From Massilia eburnea (GTDB lineage Bacteria > Pseudomonadota > Gammaproteobacteria > Burkholderiales > Burkholderiaceae_D), in NCBI RefSeq assembly GCF_009720745.1, contig NZ_WNKX01000033.1, forward strand, positions 1 through 47,377: 47,377 bases of DNA, given 5' to 3'. The notes below the pieces were generated by a model. The model searched no databases and was not told where the DNA came from. It was given only the letters and a program-made list of their open reading frames with translations. This document shows positions 17,480-24,419 of the stretch, piece by piece (position 1 is the first letter of the stretch; every line of letters starts with the position of its first letter). The position numbers were made by a program, and so were the translations under genes.

Positions 17480-18458
17480 TGTCCTGGCCGGCCCGCTGGA
17501 GCGCCGCCTGCTGGACTGGCTGTCGCCGGGCGGCGCGCATGGCCTGTCGATCCTGATTTATCACCGCGTGCTGCCGCAGCCCGACCCGCTGTTCCCGGGC
17601 GAGGTGGACCGCATGGAATTCGACAAGCAGCTGGCGCTCCTGAAATCGCGCTTCACCGTCCTGCCGCTGCTGGAAGCGGTGCGCCTGGCGCGCGCCGGGC
17701 GCCTGCCGCCGCGCGCGGCCTGCATCACTTTCGACGACGGCTATGCCGACAACGCGGAAGTCGCGCTGCCGCTGCTGCAGCAGCATGGCCTGCACGCCAC
17801 CTTCTTCATCGCCACCGGCTTCCTGAACGGCGGCCGCATGTGGAATGACAGCGTGATCGAAACCGTGCGCATGGCGCCGGCCGGCATGCTCGATGCGCGC
17901 CACCTGGGCCTGGGCAGCCATCCAGTCAACACGCTGGAAGAACGGCGCGCGGCGATCGGCGCCCTGATCGGCCAGCTCAAATACCTGCCGATGGCCGAGC
18001 GCCAGCAGCAGGTGGACCAATTGGCGCAACTGGCCGGCGGCCCCTTGCCGGACCGGCTGATGATGGATGACGAGCAGGTGCGCCAACTGCACCGCGCCGG
18101 CATGGGCATCGGCGGCCATACGCTCAACCACCCGATCCTGGCACGCTTGCCGGCTGAAGAGGCGCGTGCGGAAATCGCCGCCGGCAAGGCCTCGCTCGAA
18201 CACATGATCGGGGCGCCAGTGACACTGTTCGCTTACCCGAACGGCAAACCGGGCACCGACTATCAGGCGGAACACGTCGAAATCGTGCGCGAGCTGGGTT
18301 TCGAGGCGGCGGTGTCGACTGCCTGGGGCGCCAGCCGCACGCCGGACTTTTTCCAGCTGCCGCGCTTTACGCCATGGGACCGTCAGCGCCGCAAATTCCT
18401 GTTGCGCCTGATGCGCAATCTGAGCACGCCTGCTGAAATCGTAGGAGCCGGACAATGA
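17466..18458 (+). CDS. Polysaccharide deacetylase family protein (second in cluster)
   Basis: Carbohydrate esterase 4 protein. NodB-homology motifs are visible: ILIYHRVLPQPDPLFPGEV near residue 30, the catalytic ITFDDGYADNAEVALPLL block (DD pair), HATFFIATGFL, the GIGGHTLNHPIL metal-binding His motif and LFAYPNGKPGTDY. It differs clearly from the DUF3473 enzyme at 4560: it lacks the IDVEDYF opening and resembles the deacetylases fused or linked to poly-GlcNAc and O-glycan systems. 330 residues. No obvious signal peptide, so it may act on the cytoplasmic side or be a peripheral protein. It starts inside the ligase gene (14-base overlap) and shares ATGA with the next gene. Confidence 0.87.
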   Translation: MRWLDVLAGPLERRLLDWLSPGGAHGLSILIYHRVLPQPDPLFPGEVDRMEFDKQLALLKSRFTVLPLLEAVRLARAGRLPPRAACITFDDGYADNAEVALPLLQQHGLHATFFIATGFLNGGRMWNDSVIETVRMAPAGMLDARHLGLGSHPVNTLEERRAAIGALIGQLKYLPMAERQQQVDQLAQLAGGPLPDRLMMDDEQVRQLHRAGMGIGGHTLNHPILARLPAEEARAEIAAGKASLEHMIGAPVTLFAYPNGKPGTDYQAEHVEIVRELGFEAAVSTAWGASRTPDFFQLPRFTPWDRQRRKFLLRLMRNLSTPAEIVGAGQ

Positions 18459-19324
18459 AACAGGAATCCGGGCGCTGGCCCGTTGCGGTATTTGCCCATA
18501 ACGAAGAGGACTGCATAGAGGCTTGCGTGCGCAGCCTGCTGGACAACCGCCAGCCCGGCATTGCGCTGGAAGTGCATGTGCTGGCCAACGCCTGCAGCGA
18601 CGGCACGGAAACCGTGGTGGCGCGCCTGGCCGCCAGCGAACCATCGGTGCGCCTGCATAGCATCAGCATCGGCGACAAAGCCAATGCCTGGAATGTGTAC
18701 GTGCACGAGGTGGCGCCGGAGAGCGAGGTGCACTTCTTTATCGACGGCGACGTGCAGGCTTGCGCCGGCGCCTTGTTGCCGCTGGCGCAAGCGCTGGCGG
18801 CAGCGCCGCAGGCCAATGCCGCCGCCGCGCTGCCGGTATCGGGGCGGGCCATGGCGGAGACGCGGCGCCGCATGGTGAGCAACCGCGACCTGGCCGGCAA
18901 CCTGTACGCGCTGAGCGGCGATTTCGTGCGGCGCCTGCGGGCGCAGCGGATCGCCATGCCGCGCGGCTTCATTGGCGAGGATAGCCTGGTGGGCGCCTTT
19001 GCCAAGTACGACCTGGACCCGGCGCGCGGCTGGGACGATAGCCGCATTGTGTCGTGCGAGGGGAGCGGCTTTGCCTTCGAATCGCTGTCGGCGCTGAAGC
19101 CGGCCGATTGGCGCCTCTACTGGAACCGCCGTATCCGCTACAGCATGCGCAAATTCCAGATGCAAGCCTTACGCCGCCAGGTGGAACGGCAGGGCTTCCA
19201 TGCCATGCCGGTCGACGTACGTGAGCTGTACCGCGACCCGGCGGCCTGGACCGGCGGTCCGGCCGATCCGCTGTTCGATTTGCTGGCGCGGCGCCGTATT
19301 CGGAAAGCGTCGGCTCCGAAATAG
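18455..19324 (+). CDS. Glycosyltransferase family 2
   Basis: GT-A fold transferase closing the exopolysaccharide operon. The Rossmann-like opening WPVAVFAHNEEDCIEACVRSLL is the GT2 signature; the DxD-type metal site is FFIDGDVQ (about residues 91-98), and FIGEDSLVG resembles the ED acceptor-base motif. 289 residues with no membrane segment, so probably a soluble priming or side-chain transferase. The start is supported by TAGGAG about 7 bases upstream and overlaps the previous stop (ATGA). The following gene is convergent and begins 26 bases downstream, which marks the end of the operon. I see no strong hairpin plus T-run there. Confidence 0.85.
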   Translation: MKQESGRWPVAVFAHNEEDCIEACVRSLLDNRQPGIALEVHVLANACSDGTETVVARLAASEPSVRLHSISIGDKANAWNVYVHEVAPESEVHFFIDGDVQACAGALLPLAQALAAAPQANAAAALPVSGRAMAETRRRMVSNRDLAGNLYALSGDFVRRLRAQRIAMPRGFIGEDSLVGAFAKYDLDPARGWDDSRIVSCEGSGFAFESLSALKPADWRLYWNRRIRYSMRKFQMQALRRQVERQGFHAMPVDVRELYRDPAAWTGGPADPLFDLLARRRIRKASAPK

Positions 19325-19350
19325 AGGAAATCCGGGCCACGCCGCACGCT

Positions 19351-19659
19351 CTAGCCCTGGTCTTTTCTCAGCCGTGAAAGCAGGGCGGCGGTTTGCTCGT
19401 TCAGCGGCAGGCCATGGCGCCGCAGCAGCTGCACATGCAGCACCAGGTTTTCCAGCACCAGCTTGGCCGCCACCGCCAGTAAAGTCAGCCGGCGGTCCTC
19501 CTCGCTGAACCGTTCCATGGCGTCGGCCATTTCGCACAGGTGGTTGGCCACCAGTTCGCGCAACGCCTGTTCATCAAAAGGCAGGTCGGCGAAATCGATC
19601 GGGTCTTCCTGCTCTACTTCATGCATCAACAGCTCGAGTTCCTGCGGGGTGATACCCAT
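19351..19659 (-). CDS. Conserved-looking hypothetical protein, 102 aa
   Basis: I do not recognise the family. The predicted product is acidic at its N-terminus (MGITPQELELLMHEVEQEDPIDF) and then almost wholly helical, with regular Leu/Ala spacing (LTLLAVAAKLVLENLVLHVQLLRRHG), suggesting a small helical bundle without membrane segments. The start is supported by GGAG six bases before the ATG on the minus strand, and the codon use matches flanking genes. It stands convergent to the exopolysaccharide operon and divergent from the MoaD-like gene, with 62 bases to the latter. Probably real, function unknown. Confidence 0.7.
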   Translation of the reverse strand: MGITPQELELLMHEVEQEDPIDFADLPFDEQALRELVANHLCEMADAMERFSEEDRRLTLLAVAAKLVLENLVLHVQLLRRHGLPLNEQTAALLSRLRKDQG

Positions 19660-19684
19660 GTGTGGCTCCGGTTATGCACACGGC

Positions 19685-19712
19685 TTAATTGTAGGCCAAA
19701 GCGCGCTAGAAT
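19685..19712 (+). promoter_or_regulatory. Candidate promoter of the MoaD-like gene
   Basis: A good -10 (TAGAAT, 19707-19712) with a poor -35 (TTAATT, 19685-19690) at 16-base spacing. The -10 ends only 9 bases before the ATG at 19722, and no Shine-Dalgarno is visible, so the transcript would be nearly or completely leaderless. Confidence 0.35.
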
Positions 19713-19721
19713 AGCTTTCCC

Positions 19722-19979
19722 ATGGCCCAGATCATCTTCACCCAGCAGCTGGCGCGCTTCCTGCCGGTTCCCACGCTCGAGACGGCAGCGGCCAGTTTGC
19801 GCGCCGCGCTGGACGGGGCTTTTGCCGCCAATCCGCGCCTGGGCGCCTACGTGCTGGACGAGCAGGGGCGCCTGCGCGCCAATGTGGTGGTGTTTATCGA
19901 TGGCAAGCGCAGCGAGCTTGATGCGCCGCTGCGTCCTGATTCAAGGATCTACGTGCTGCAAGCCCTATCCGGAGGATGA
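19722..19979 (+). CDS. MoaD/ThiS-like ubiquitin-fold protein with C-terminal Gly-Gly
   Basis: Small beta-grasp protein of 85 residues, the size of MoaD and ThiS. Its C-terminus is ALSGG, the diglycine tail that the family uses as an adenylated and thiocarboxylated sulfur donor or protein tag. The middle shows LRANVVVFIDGKR and a late RIYVLQALSGG strand, matching the usual order. No molybdopterin or thiamin gene is nearby; instead it is followed 1 base later by a beta-propeller gene. The last two Gly codons (GGA GGA) also form the Shine-Dalgarno of that gene, tightly linking the two. The role is therefore unlikely to be routine cofactor synthesis, but this is inference. Confidence 0.82.
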   Translation: MAQIIFTQQLARFLPVPTLETAAASLRAALDGAFAANPRLGAYVLDEQGRLRANVVVFIDGKRSELDAPLRPDSRIYVLQALSGG

Positions 19980-19980
19980 C

Positions 19981-21069
19981 ATGGCAGACCGCGCTTATAT
20001 TGCAACCCGCAAGGGCCTGTTCGAACTAGCCTGCCGCAATGGCGAATGGCAGCTGGATGACCGCAAATCCTTCTACGGCGACCCGGTATCCATGGTGCTG
20101 CATGATGCGCGCGATGGCGCCACCTATGCCTGCCTGAACCTGGGACACTTCGGCGCCAAGATGCACCGGCGCGACGCCGGCAGCCAGGAGTGGCAGGAAA
20201 TCGCCGTGCCAGCCTATCCCGCCAAGCCGGCAGAGAGCAGCGACAAGATCGACTGGACTCTCAAGCAAATCTGGTCGCTGGAAGCGGGCGGCCCCGATCA
20301 ACCCGGCGTGCTGTGGGCCGGCACCCTGCCTGGCGGCCTGTTCCGTTCCAGCGACCGCGGCGAAAGCTGGCAACTGGTGGCGTCGTTGTGGAACGTCCCC
20401 GAACGCACGCAATGGTTTGGCGGGGGCTACGACGTGCCGGGCATCCACAGCATTTGCGTCGACCCGCGCGACAGCAAGTCGGTGCTGGTGGGCGTCTCCT
20501 GCGGCGGGGCATGGCTGACGCGCGATGGCGGCGCCAGCTGGCAGCTGCGCACCAAGGGCATGGCGGCGCGCTACATGCCACCGGACATGCAGGATGTGGG
20601 CGCCGTGCAGGATCCGCACCGCATCGTGCGCTGCGCGGCCGAGCCGGACGTGCTGTGGTGCCAGCACCATAACGGCATCTGGCAGTCCCGCAACAACGCG
20701 GAGACCTGGGAAGAAGTGACGGCGCCGCTCTCCAGTTTCGGCTTTGCGGTGGCCGTGCATCCGCGCGACGGCAGGACTGCCTGGTTTGTGCCGGCCGTGG
20801 CCGACCAGCAGCGGGTGCCGCTGGAAGCGGCGCTGGCCGTCAACCGCACGGCCGATGGCGGCGCGAGTTTCAGCACCCTGCGCGGCGGACTGCCGCAAGA
20901 GCACTGCTACGACCTGGTGTACCGCCACGGACTGGCGGTGGCCGACGATGGCAAGACCCTGCTGATGGCCTCCACCACGGGCGGCTGCTGGCTCTCCACC
21001 AACAGCGGCGAGCACTGGCAAACCATTTCCACCACGCTGCCGCCGGTGTACGCCGTGCGCTTCGCTTAA
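19981..21069 (+). CDS. BNR/Asp-box beta-propeller protein (sialidase-like fold)
   Basis: Probably a soluble beta-propeller of the WD40/YVTN/BNR type, 362 residues. At least five Asp-box-like motifs are visible in order: SSDRGESWQ, TRDGGASWQ, SRNNAETWE, TADGGASFS and STNSGEHWQ. Other regular elements are IATRKGLFEL at the start and LWAGTLPGGLFRSSD. There is no signal peptide, so it should stay in the cytoplasm, which is unusual for sialidase-like folds, and I see no sialidase arginine triad. Translation starts 5 bases after GGAGG, which lies in the Gly-Gly codons of the upstream ubiquitin-fold gene. The stop overlaps the convergent TetR stop by 3 bases. Catalytic function unknown; it may be a binding scaffold or hydrolase. 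Confidence 0.82.
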   Translation: MADRAYIATRKGLFELACRNGEWQLDDRKSFYGDPVSMVLHDARDGATYACLNLGHFGAKMHRRDAGSQEWQEIAVPAYPAKPAESSDKIDWTLKQIWSLEAGGPDQPGVLWAGTLPGGLFRSSDRGESWQLVASLWNVPERTQWFGGGYDVPGIHSICVDPRDSKSVLVGVSCGGAWLTRDGGASWQLRTKGMAARYMPPDMQDVGAVQDPHRIVRCAAEPDVLWCQHHNGIWQSRNNAETWEEVTAPLSSFGFAVAVHPRDGRTAWFVPAVADQQRVPLEAALAVNRTADGGASFSTLRGGLPQEHCYDLVYRHGLAVADDGKTLLMASTTGGCWLSTNSGEHWQTISTTLPPVYAVRFA

Positions 21070-21674
21070 ATGCCGTAAAAGGCCAGGAACATGTCGACGG
21101 TGGAGGTGATGACCGCCTCCTGTTCCTGCGGCGTCAAAGGCGCCTTGCCCATGGCCACTTGCGGCCAGAGGGCGAATGATTTCAGCTGCCCTTGCAGCAT
21201 GTGGGACATGAAGCCCGGGTCGCCGGCCTTCAGCACCTTGTCTTCCTGAGCCGCCCGCAGGAAGCTTGCCACGCCTTCTTCCTTTTTCCCCAGCTTGGTC
21301 ATCATGTCGCCAGCGCGCTGCGGCGCGTGGATCGCTTCGGCGATCGCCACCCGCACCAGGTCGAGGAAGTACTCGTCGCGCAGCATGGCCATTTTCTGGC
21401 GCATCAATTCCATCAGCTGCGGCTTGAGCGGCTTGCCTTGCTGGTAGCCGATGGCGTTCAGGGCCGCGCTGCAATCCCACAGCTCTTGCAGGATCTGCTC
21501 GAACAGGTCGTCCTTGCTGGGGAAATGGTTGTAGACCGTGCGCTTGGAAACGCCAGCCGCGGCGGCAATGCGGTCCATGCTGGTGGCCTCGAAACCGCGC
21601 GCACGGAATTCGGCGATGGCGGCCGTGATGATGGCGGCGCGCTTGCGGTCGGTGAGTTTGTCGGGTTGGTTCAT
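21066..21674 (-). CDS. TetR/AcrR-family transcriptional regulator
   Basis: One-component repressor of 202 residues. The N-terminal DNA-binding domain is typical: KRAAIITAAIAEFRARGFEATSM, then the helix-turn-helix AAAAGVSKRTVYNHFPSKDDLF (about residues 37-57). The C-terminal ligand domain resembles the AefR-like subgroup, but no ligand can be read from sequence. It is divergent from the metallo-beta-lactamase-fold gene, and the 88-base gap holds a clear inverted repeat, so it very probably represses that gene and itself. A -10-like TAAAAT on the minus strand lies just upstream of its start. Confidence 0.92.
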   Translation of the reverse strand: MNQPDKLTDRKRAAIITAAIAEFRARGFEATSMDRIAAAAGVSKRTVYNHFPSKDDLFEQILQELWDCSAALNAIGYQQGKPLKPQLMELMRQKMAMLRDEYFLDLVRVAIAEAIHAPQRAGDMMTKLGKKEEGVASFLRAAQEDKVLKAGDPGFMSHMLQGQLKSFALWPQVAMGKAPLTPQEQEAVITSTVDMFLAFYGI

Positions 21675-21685
21675 AAAGAATATTT

Positions 21686-21736
21686 TACACCGGGTAGTTT
21701 ACTTTTCCCAAAACAGAAACTACACTGTGTAGTGTA
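21686..21736. promoter_or_regulatory. Divergent promoter and TetR operator
   Basis: The inverted repeat TACACTGTGTAGTGTA (21721-21736) has 6-bp arms around 4 bases. A related half-site, TACACCGGGTAG, lies at 21686-21697, beside the minus-strand -10 of the TetR gene. For the + strand gene, -35 TTTACT (21698-21703) and -10 TACACT (21721-21726) are 17 bases apart, so the inverted repeat covers the -10. A repressor bound here would block both directions. Confidence 0.7.
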
Positions 21737-21762
21737 ATTCATCCACCTGGAGCCTGCTTGCC

Positions 21763-22749
21763 ATGTCCTTCACCGCTACCGACACCCGTCCCGCCTACCG
21801 TAACGAAGCGCCCCGCAAGCAGCCTGGCTTCCTCAAGGCGTTGAAGATTTTCTGGGACTTCACATTCAATAAACCGGCCGATACCGTGCCGGACCAGGCA
21901 TTGCCGGTGCAAGTGCTCACTCTGGCGCAATTGCTTGCTGCGCCAGAAAATACCCTGTACCGCCTGGGGCATTCGACCCTCCTGATGAAGCTCAATGGCG
22001 AGTTCTGGCTGACCGACCCGGTATTTTCCAAGCGCGCTTCGCCGGTGCAATGGGCCGGTCCGGCGCGCTTCCATGCGCCACCGATCGGCATCGCCGAACT
22101 GCCGCCGATCAAGGGTGTGATCCTGTCGCATAACCACTACGATCACCTCGATTACGCCGCGATCCGCCAGCTGGCGGACAAGACGGAACTCTTCCTCGCG
22201 CCGCTGGGCGTGGGCGACACCCTGGTGTCCTGGGGCGTGCCGGTGGACAAAGTCCGGCAGCTCGGCTGGTGGGAGTCGGTGTCTGCGGGCAGCCTGAAGC
22301 TGACCGCCACTCCGGCCCAGCATTTCTCAGGCCGCACCCTGTGGGACGGCAACAAGACGCTGTGGGCATCGTGGGTGATCGAAAGCGGCGGCCTGCGCGT
22401 GTTCTTCAGCGGTGACACCGGCTACTTCAAGGGCTTCAAGGAAATCGGCGACAAGTTCGGCCCCTTCGACCTGACCCTGATGGAAACCGGCGCCTATGAC
22501 CCGAAATGGCCGGACATCCATATGCAGCCGAGGGAAACCATGCAGGCCCACATCGACTTGCGCGGCAAAGTGTTGCTGCCGATTCACAACGGCACCTTTG
22601 ACCTGGCCATGCACAGCTGGGACGACCCGTTCGAGCAAATTACCGCCCTGGCCGCCGCCCGCGGCCAAACCCTGGCAACGCCGATGATCGGCGAAGCCCT
22701 CAATATCGCCCAGCCGCAGGCCACGGGCGCCTGGTGGAGGATGCCGTGA
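21763..22749 (+). CDS. MBL-fold metal-dependent hydrolase (UlaG / NAPE-PLD-like)
   Basis: Metallo-beta-lactamase-fold hydrolase of 328 residues without a signal peptide. The metal-binding motif is LSHNHYDHLD (H123, H125, D127, H128), preceded by YRLGHSTLLMKLNGEFWLTDPVF, the usual opening of the UlaG/NAPE-phospholipase D-like branch. Later motifs are PAQHFSGR, FFSGDTGYFKGF (bridging Asp), DLTLMETGAYDP and LPIHNGTFDLAMHSWDDP (final His). The related eukaryotic enzyme cleaves N-acyl phosphatidylethanolamine; bacterial members are mostly of unknown substrate. Divergent TetR control suggests induction by a small molecule, possibly lipid or xenobiotic. It is followed by a separate gene with its own promoter-like sequence. 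Confidence 0.88.
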   Translation: MSFTATDTRPAYRNEAPRKQPGFLKALKIFWDFTFNKPADTVPDQALPVQVLTLAQLLAAPENTLYRLGHSTLLMKLNGEFWLTDPVFSKRASPVQWAGPARFHAPPIGIAELPPIKGVILSHNHYDHLDYAAIRQLADKTELFLAPLGVGDTLVSWGVPVDKVRQLGWWESVSAGSLKLTATPAQHFSGRTLWDGNKTLWASWVIESGGLRVFFSGDTGYFKGFKEIGDKFGPFDLTLMETGAYDPKWPDIHMQPRETMQAHIDLRGKVLLPIHNGTFDLAMHSWDDPFEQITALAAARGQTLATPMIGEALNIAQPQATGAWWRMP

Positions 22750-22799
22750 AACCGTACCAGCAATTCCTGAAGATGTGGTCTTTGCCCGATCCAGTGCCC

Positions 22800-22828
22800 T
22801 TGGCTCCGCAAAGCGATGGTGATACAGT
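22800..22828 (+). promoter_or_regulatory. Candidate sigma-70 promoter of the TonB_C-Sel1 gene
   Basis: TTGGCT (22800-22805) and TACAGT (22823-22828) match 4 of 6 consensus bases each, with a 17-base spacer, and sit 32 bases before the ATG at 22861. Confidence 0.35.
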
Positions 22829-22860
22829 CGGGAAATATTTGCTTCCTGATAATTGGCCTG

Positions 22861-23868
22861 ATGCGTTCACCGAAATTCCTGCCCCTCACGCTGGCTTGCC
22901 TGCTCAGCCTTCCCACGTTTGCTGACGCTGCGACCGCCGGGAACCATGCGCTCGCCCAGCTGAGCTCCAAGGTCAACACATGCGCCAAGCCCGTCTGGCC
23001 AGCTGAGTCGCTGCGGCGCGGGGAGGAGGGCTCGGTCGTCCTGGCCTTCCTGATTAACCTGGATGGCAGGGTCGTCGAATCGAAAGTAGAGAAATCCAGC
23101 GGCCACCCACTGCTGGACCTGGCAGCGCAGGACGGACTTGCCAAATGCCTGTTCGCATCGCCCGAAACGATTGGCATGAGCGAACCGACGTGGACCAAGA
23201 TGATGTATGTCTGGACCCTGGAAGGCGGTGAGACGCCTGAAGAGGCAAAGACTCGGCTGGAAGAAACACAGGCCCGCGCCGCTGCCGGTGACCGCGAAGC
23301 GCTTTACAAATTAAGCTGGCTCTATATTGCCGGTGACGAGACGGTCGAAAAGAACGTGCCTGAAGCGCTGAGTTTGTTGCGCAAGTCTGCAGAACTGGGA
23401 TACGCGCAGGCGCAGGCGGCGCTGTCGATTGTGCTTGCGGCCGGTCGTTTCGTCGACAAGGATATGGCGCAAGCGATTGCGTGGGCAAAAAAATCTGCGG
23501 CGCAGGGAGAGTCTGGCGCGCAGGTAAACCTCGCCAGGATTCTGTTCGAAGCAGACGAAGAATTTCATGATGATGAGCTGATGTTCGACATGCTGGAAAA
23601 GGCGGTAGCGCAAGGCGACGCAGAAGGCAAAGACTTGCTCGGGATGCTGCTGATTCATGTCGATGACGGCGACAAGCAGCGCGGCCTTCGCTTGGTCATC
23701 GACGCGGCGGAAGCACAGGACCGCAGTGCGCAGTACGACCTCGCTTATCTCTATGAAAAAGGCGAACTGTTGCCCAAGGACCTTGCCAAAGCGCGCGCCT
23801 TGTACGAGCGTTCAGCCGCCGGCGGTTATGAACCGGCGAAGGATGCGCTCCTCAAGCTTCCACATTGA
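22861..23868 (+). CDS. Secreted TonB_C-like domain protein with Sel1 repeats
   Basis: Predicted periplasmic protein, 335 residues. ATG 22861 gives a good signal peptide (MRSPKFLPLTLACLLSLPTFADA); the longer frame from 22816 would bury it. After cleavage comes a TonB C-terminal-like domain (about 35-100: AKPVWPAESLRRGEEGSVVLAFLI, DGRVVESKVEKSSGHPLLD, CLF). From about residue 140 there are Sel1/TPR-like repeats (DREALYKLSWLYIAGD, PEALSLLRKSAELGYAQAQ, AQAIAWAKKSAAQGESGAQ, AQYDLAYLYEKGELLPKDLAKARALYERSAAGGYEPAK). It lacks the membrane anchor and Pro-rich linker of a true TonB, so it probably does not transduce energy. Its 3' end overlaps the convergent gene by 17 bases. Codon use is somewhat less GC-extreme than in its neighbours. 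Confidence 0.8.
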   Translation: MRSPKFLPLTLACLLSLPTFADAATAGNHALAQLSSKVNTCAKPVWPAESLRRGEEGSVVLAFLINLDGRVVESKVEKSSGHPLLDLAAQDGLAKCLFASPETIGMSEPTWTKMMYVWTLEGGETPEEAKTRLEETQARAAAGDREALYKLSWLYIAGDETVEKNVPEALSLLRKSAELGYAQAQAALSIVLAAGRFVDKDMAQAIAWAKKSAAQGESGAQVNLARILFEADEEFHDDELMFDMLEKAVAQGDAEGKDLLGMLLIHVDDGDKQRGLRLVIDAAEAQDRSAQYDLAYLYEKGELLPKDLAKARALYERSAAGGYEPAKDALLKLPH

Positions 23869-24172
23869 TCAGCTTGCCGATTGTTTGGCCTAGCGTGTTC
23901 ACGGTAGGCGGTTTGGGCAGCAGGCCGGCAGGGACGCGCTGTTCGATCGCATTGTCGAGGCGTGGCGTTTTAGGCGTGGGCGCGGCGGCGGCTTGGGCAC
24001 GGGTGCTGTCCTGTTGGGATTTGGCCAGGGCCTGGTTGTCGAGTTGAAGCTGGGAGCGGCTGGCATCGAGGCGGTCTTCGTCCTGCGCGACCTGGTCGCG
24101 ATCCTGCTGCACCTTGCGTTCGGCAGAGGCCACGGCAGTGTGCAGCGAATTGATGGAATTCAGGGAAACCAC
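23852..24172 (-). CDS. Hypothetical coiled-coil protein, 106 aa
   Basis: Not recognised. GTG start at 24172, with GAAAGG seven bases upstream on the minus strand. The first 60 residues form a charged, heptad-like helix (VASAERKVQQDRDQVAQDEDRLDASRS, then LQLDNQALAKSQQDS), followed by an Ala/Pro-rich linker and a C-terminal segment ending TLGQTIGKLINVEA. No signal peptide or membrane segment. The 3' end overlaps the convergent Sel1 gene by 17 bases. The organised coiled coil and the ribosome site favour a real gene, but no function can be given. Confidence 0.6.
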   Translation of the reverse strand: MVSLNSINSLHTAVASAERKVQQDRDQVAQDEDRLDASRSQLQLDNQALAKSQQDSTRAQAAAAPTPKTPRLDNAIEQRVPAGLLPKPPTVNTLGQTIGKLINVEA

Positions 24173-24342
24173 GAAGCAACCTTTCGTTGAGGCACCAACG
24201 TCAGGTTAGGCGAAAACATGTTCGAATGCTAGAGCTTCATGTGGTTTTGATAACGCGGCTAGCTTGTTTCCGGCTAACACGACAAAGCTCGCGGCCTGGC
24301 GGCCATGCTGATGGGCGAGCGTGGGCCGGCTTGAGGAAAGGC

Positions 24343-24383
24343 AAAAAAAGGGCGCCGCAGCCTTGGAAAATCCTGCGACGCCC
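24343..24383 (-). terminator. Rho-independent terminator of the TonB-dependent receptor gene
   Basis: On the minus strand, GGGCGTCGCAG and CTGCGGCGCCC (11-bp arms, one mismatch) enclose a 12-base loop and are followed directly by seven Ts (A-run at 24343-24349 on the + strand). It lies about 37 bases after the receptor stop codon. Confidence 0.85.
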
Positions 24384-24419
24384 GGAGGGGAACTACAAGG
24401 GAGGGTTACAACTCAACTG

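Noticed and set aside
1..19324. PEP-CTERM substrate protein within the exosortase cluster
   Set aside because: No C-terminal PEP motif followed by a hydrophobic helix and basic tail was found in any gene of the window; substrates are presumably encoded elsewhere.
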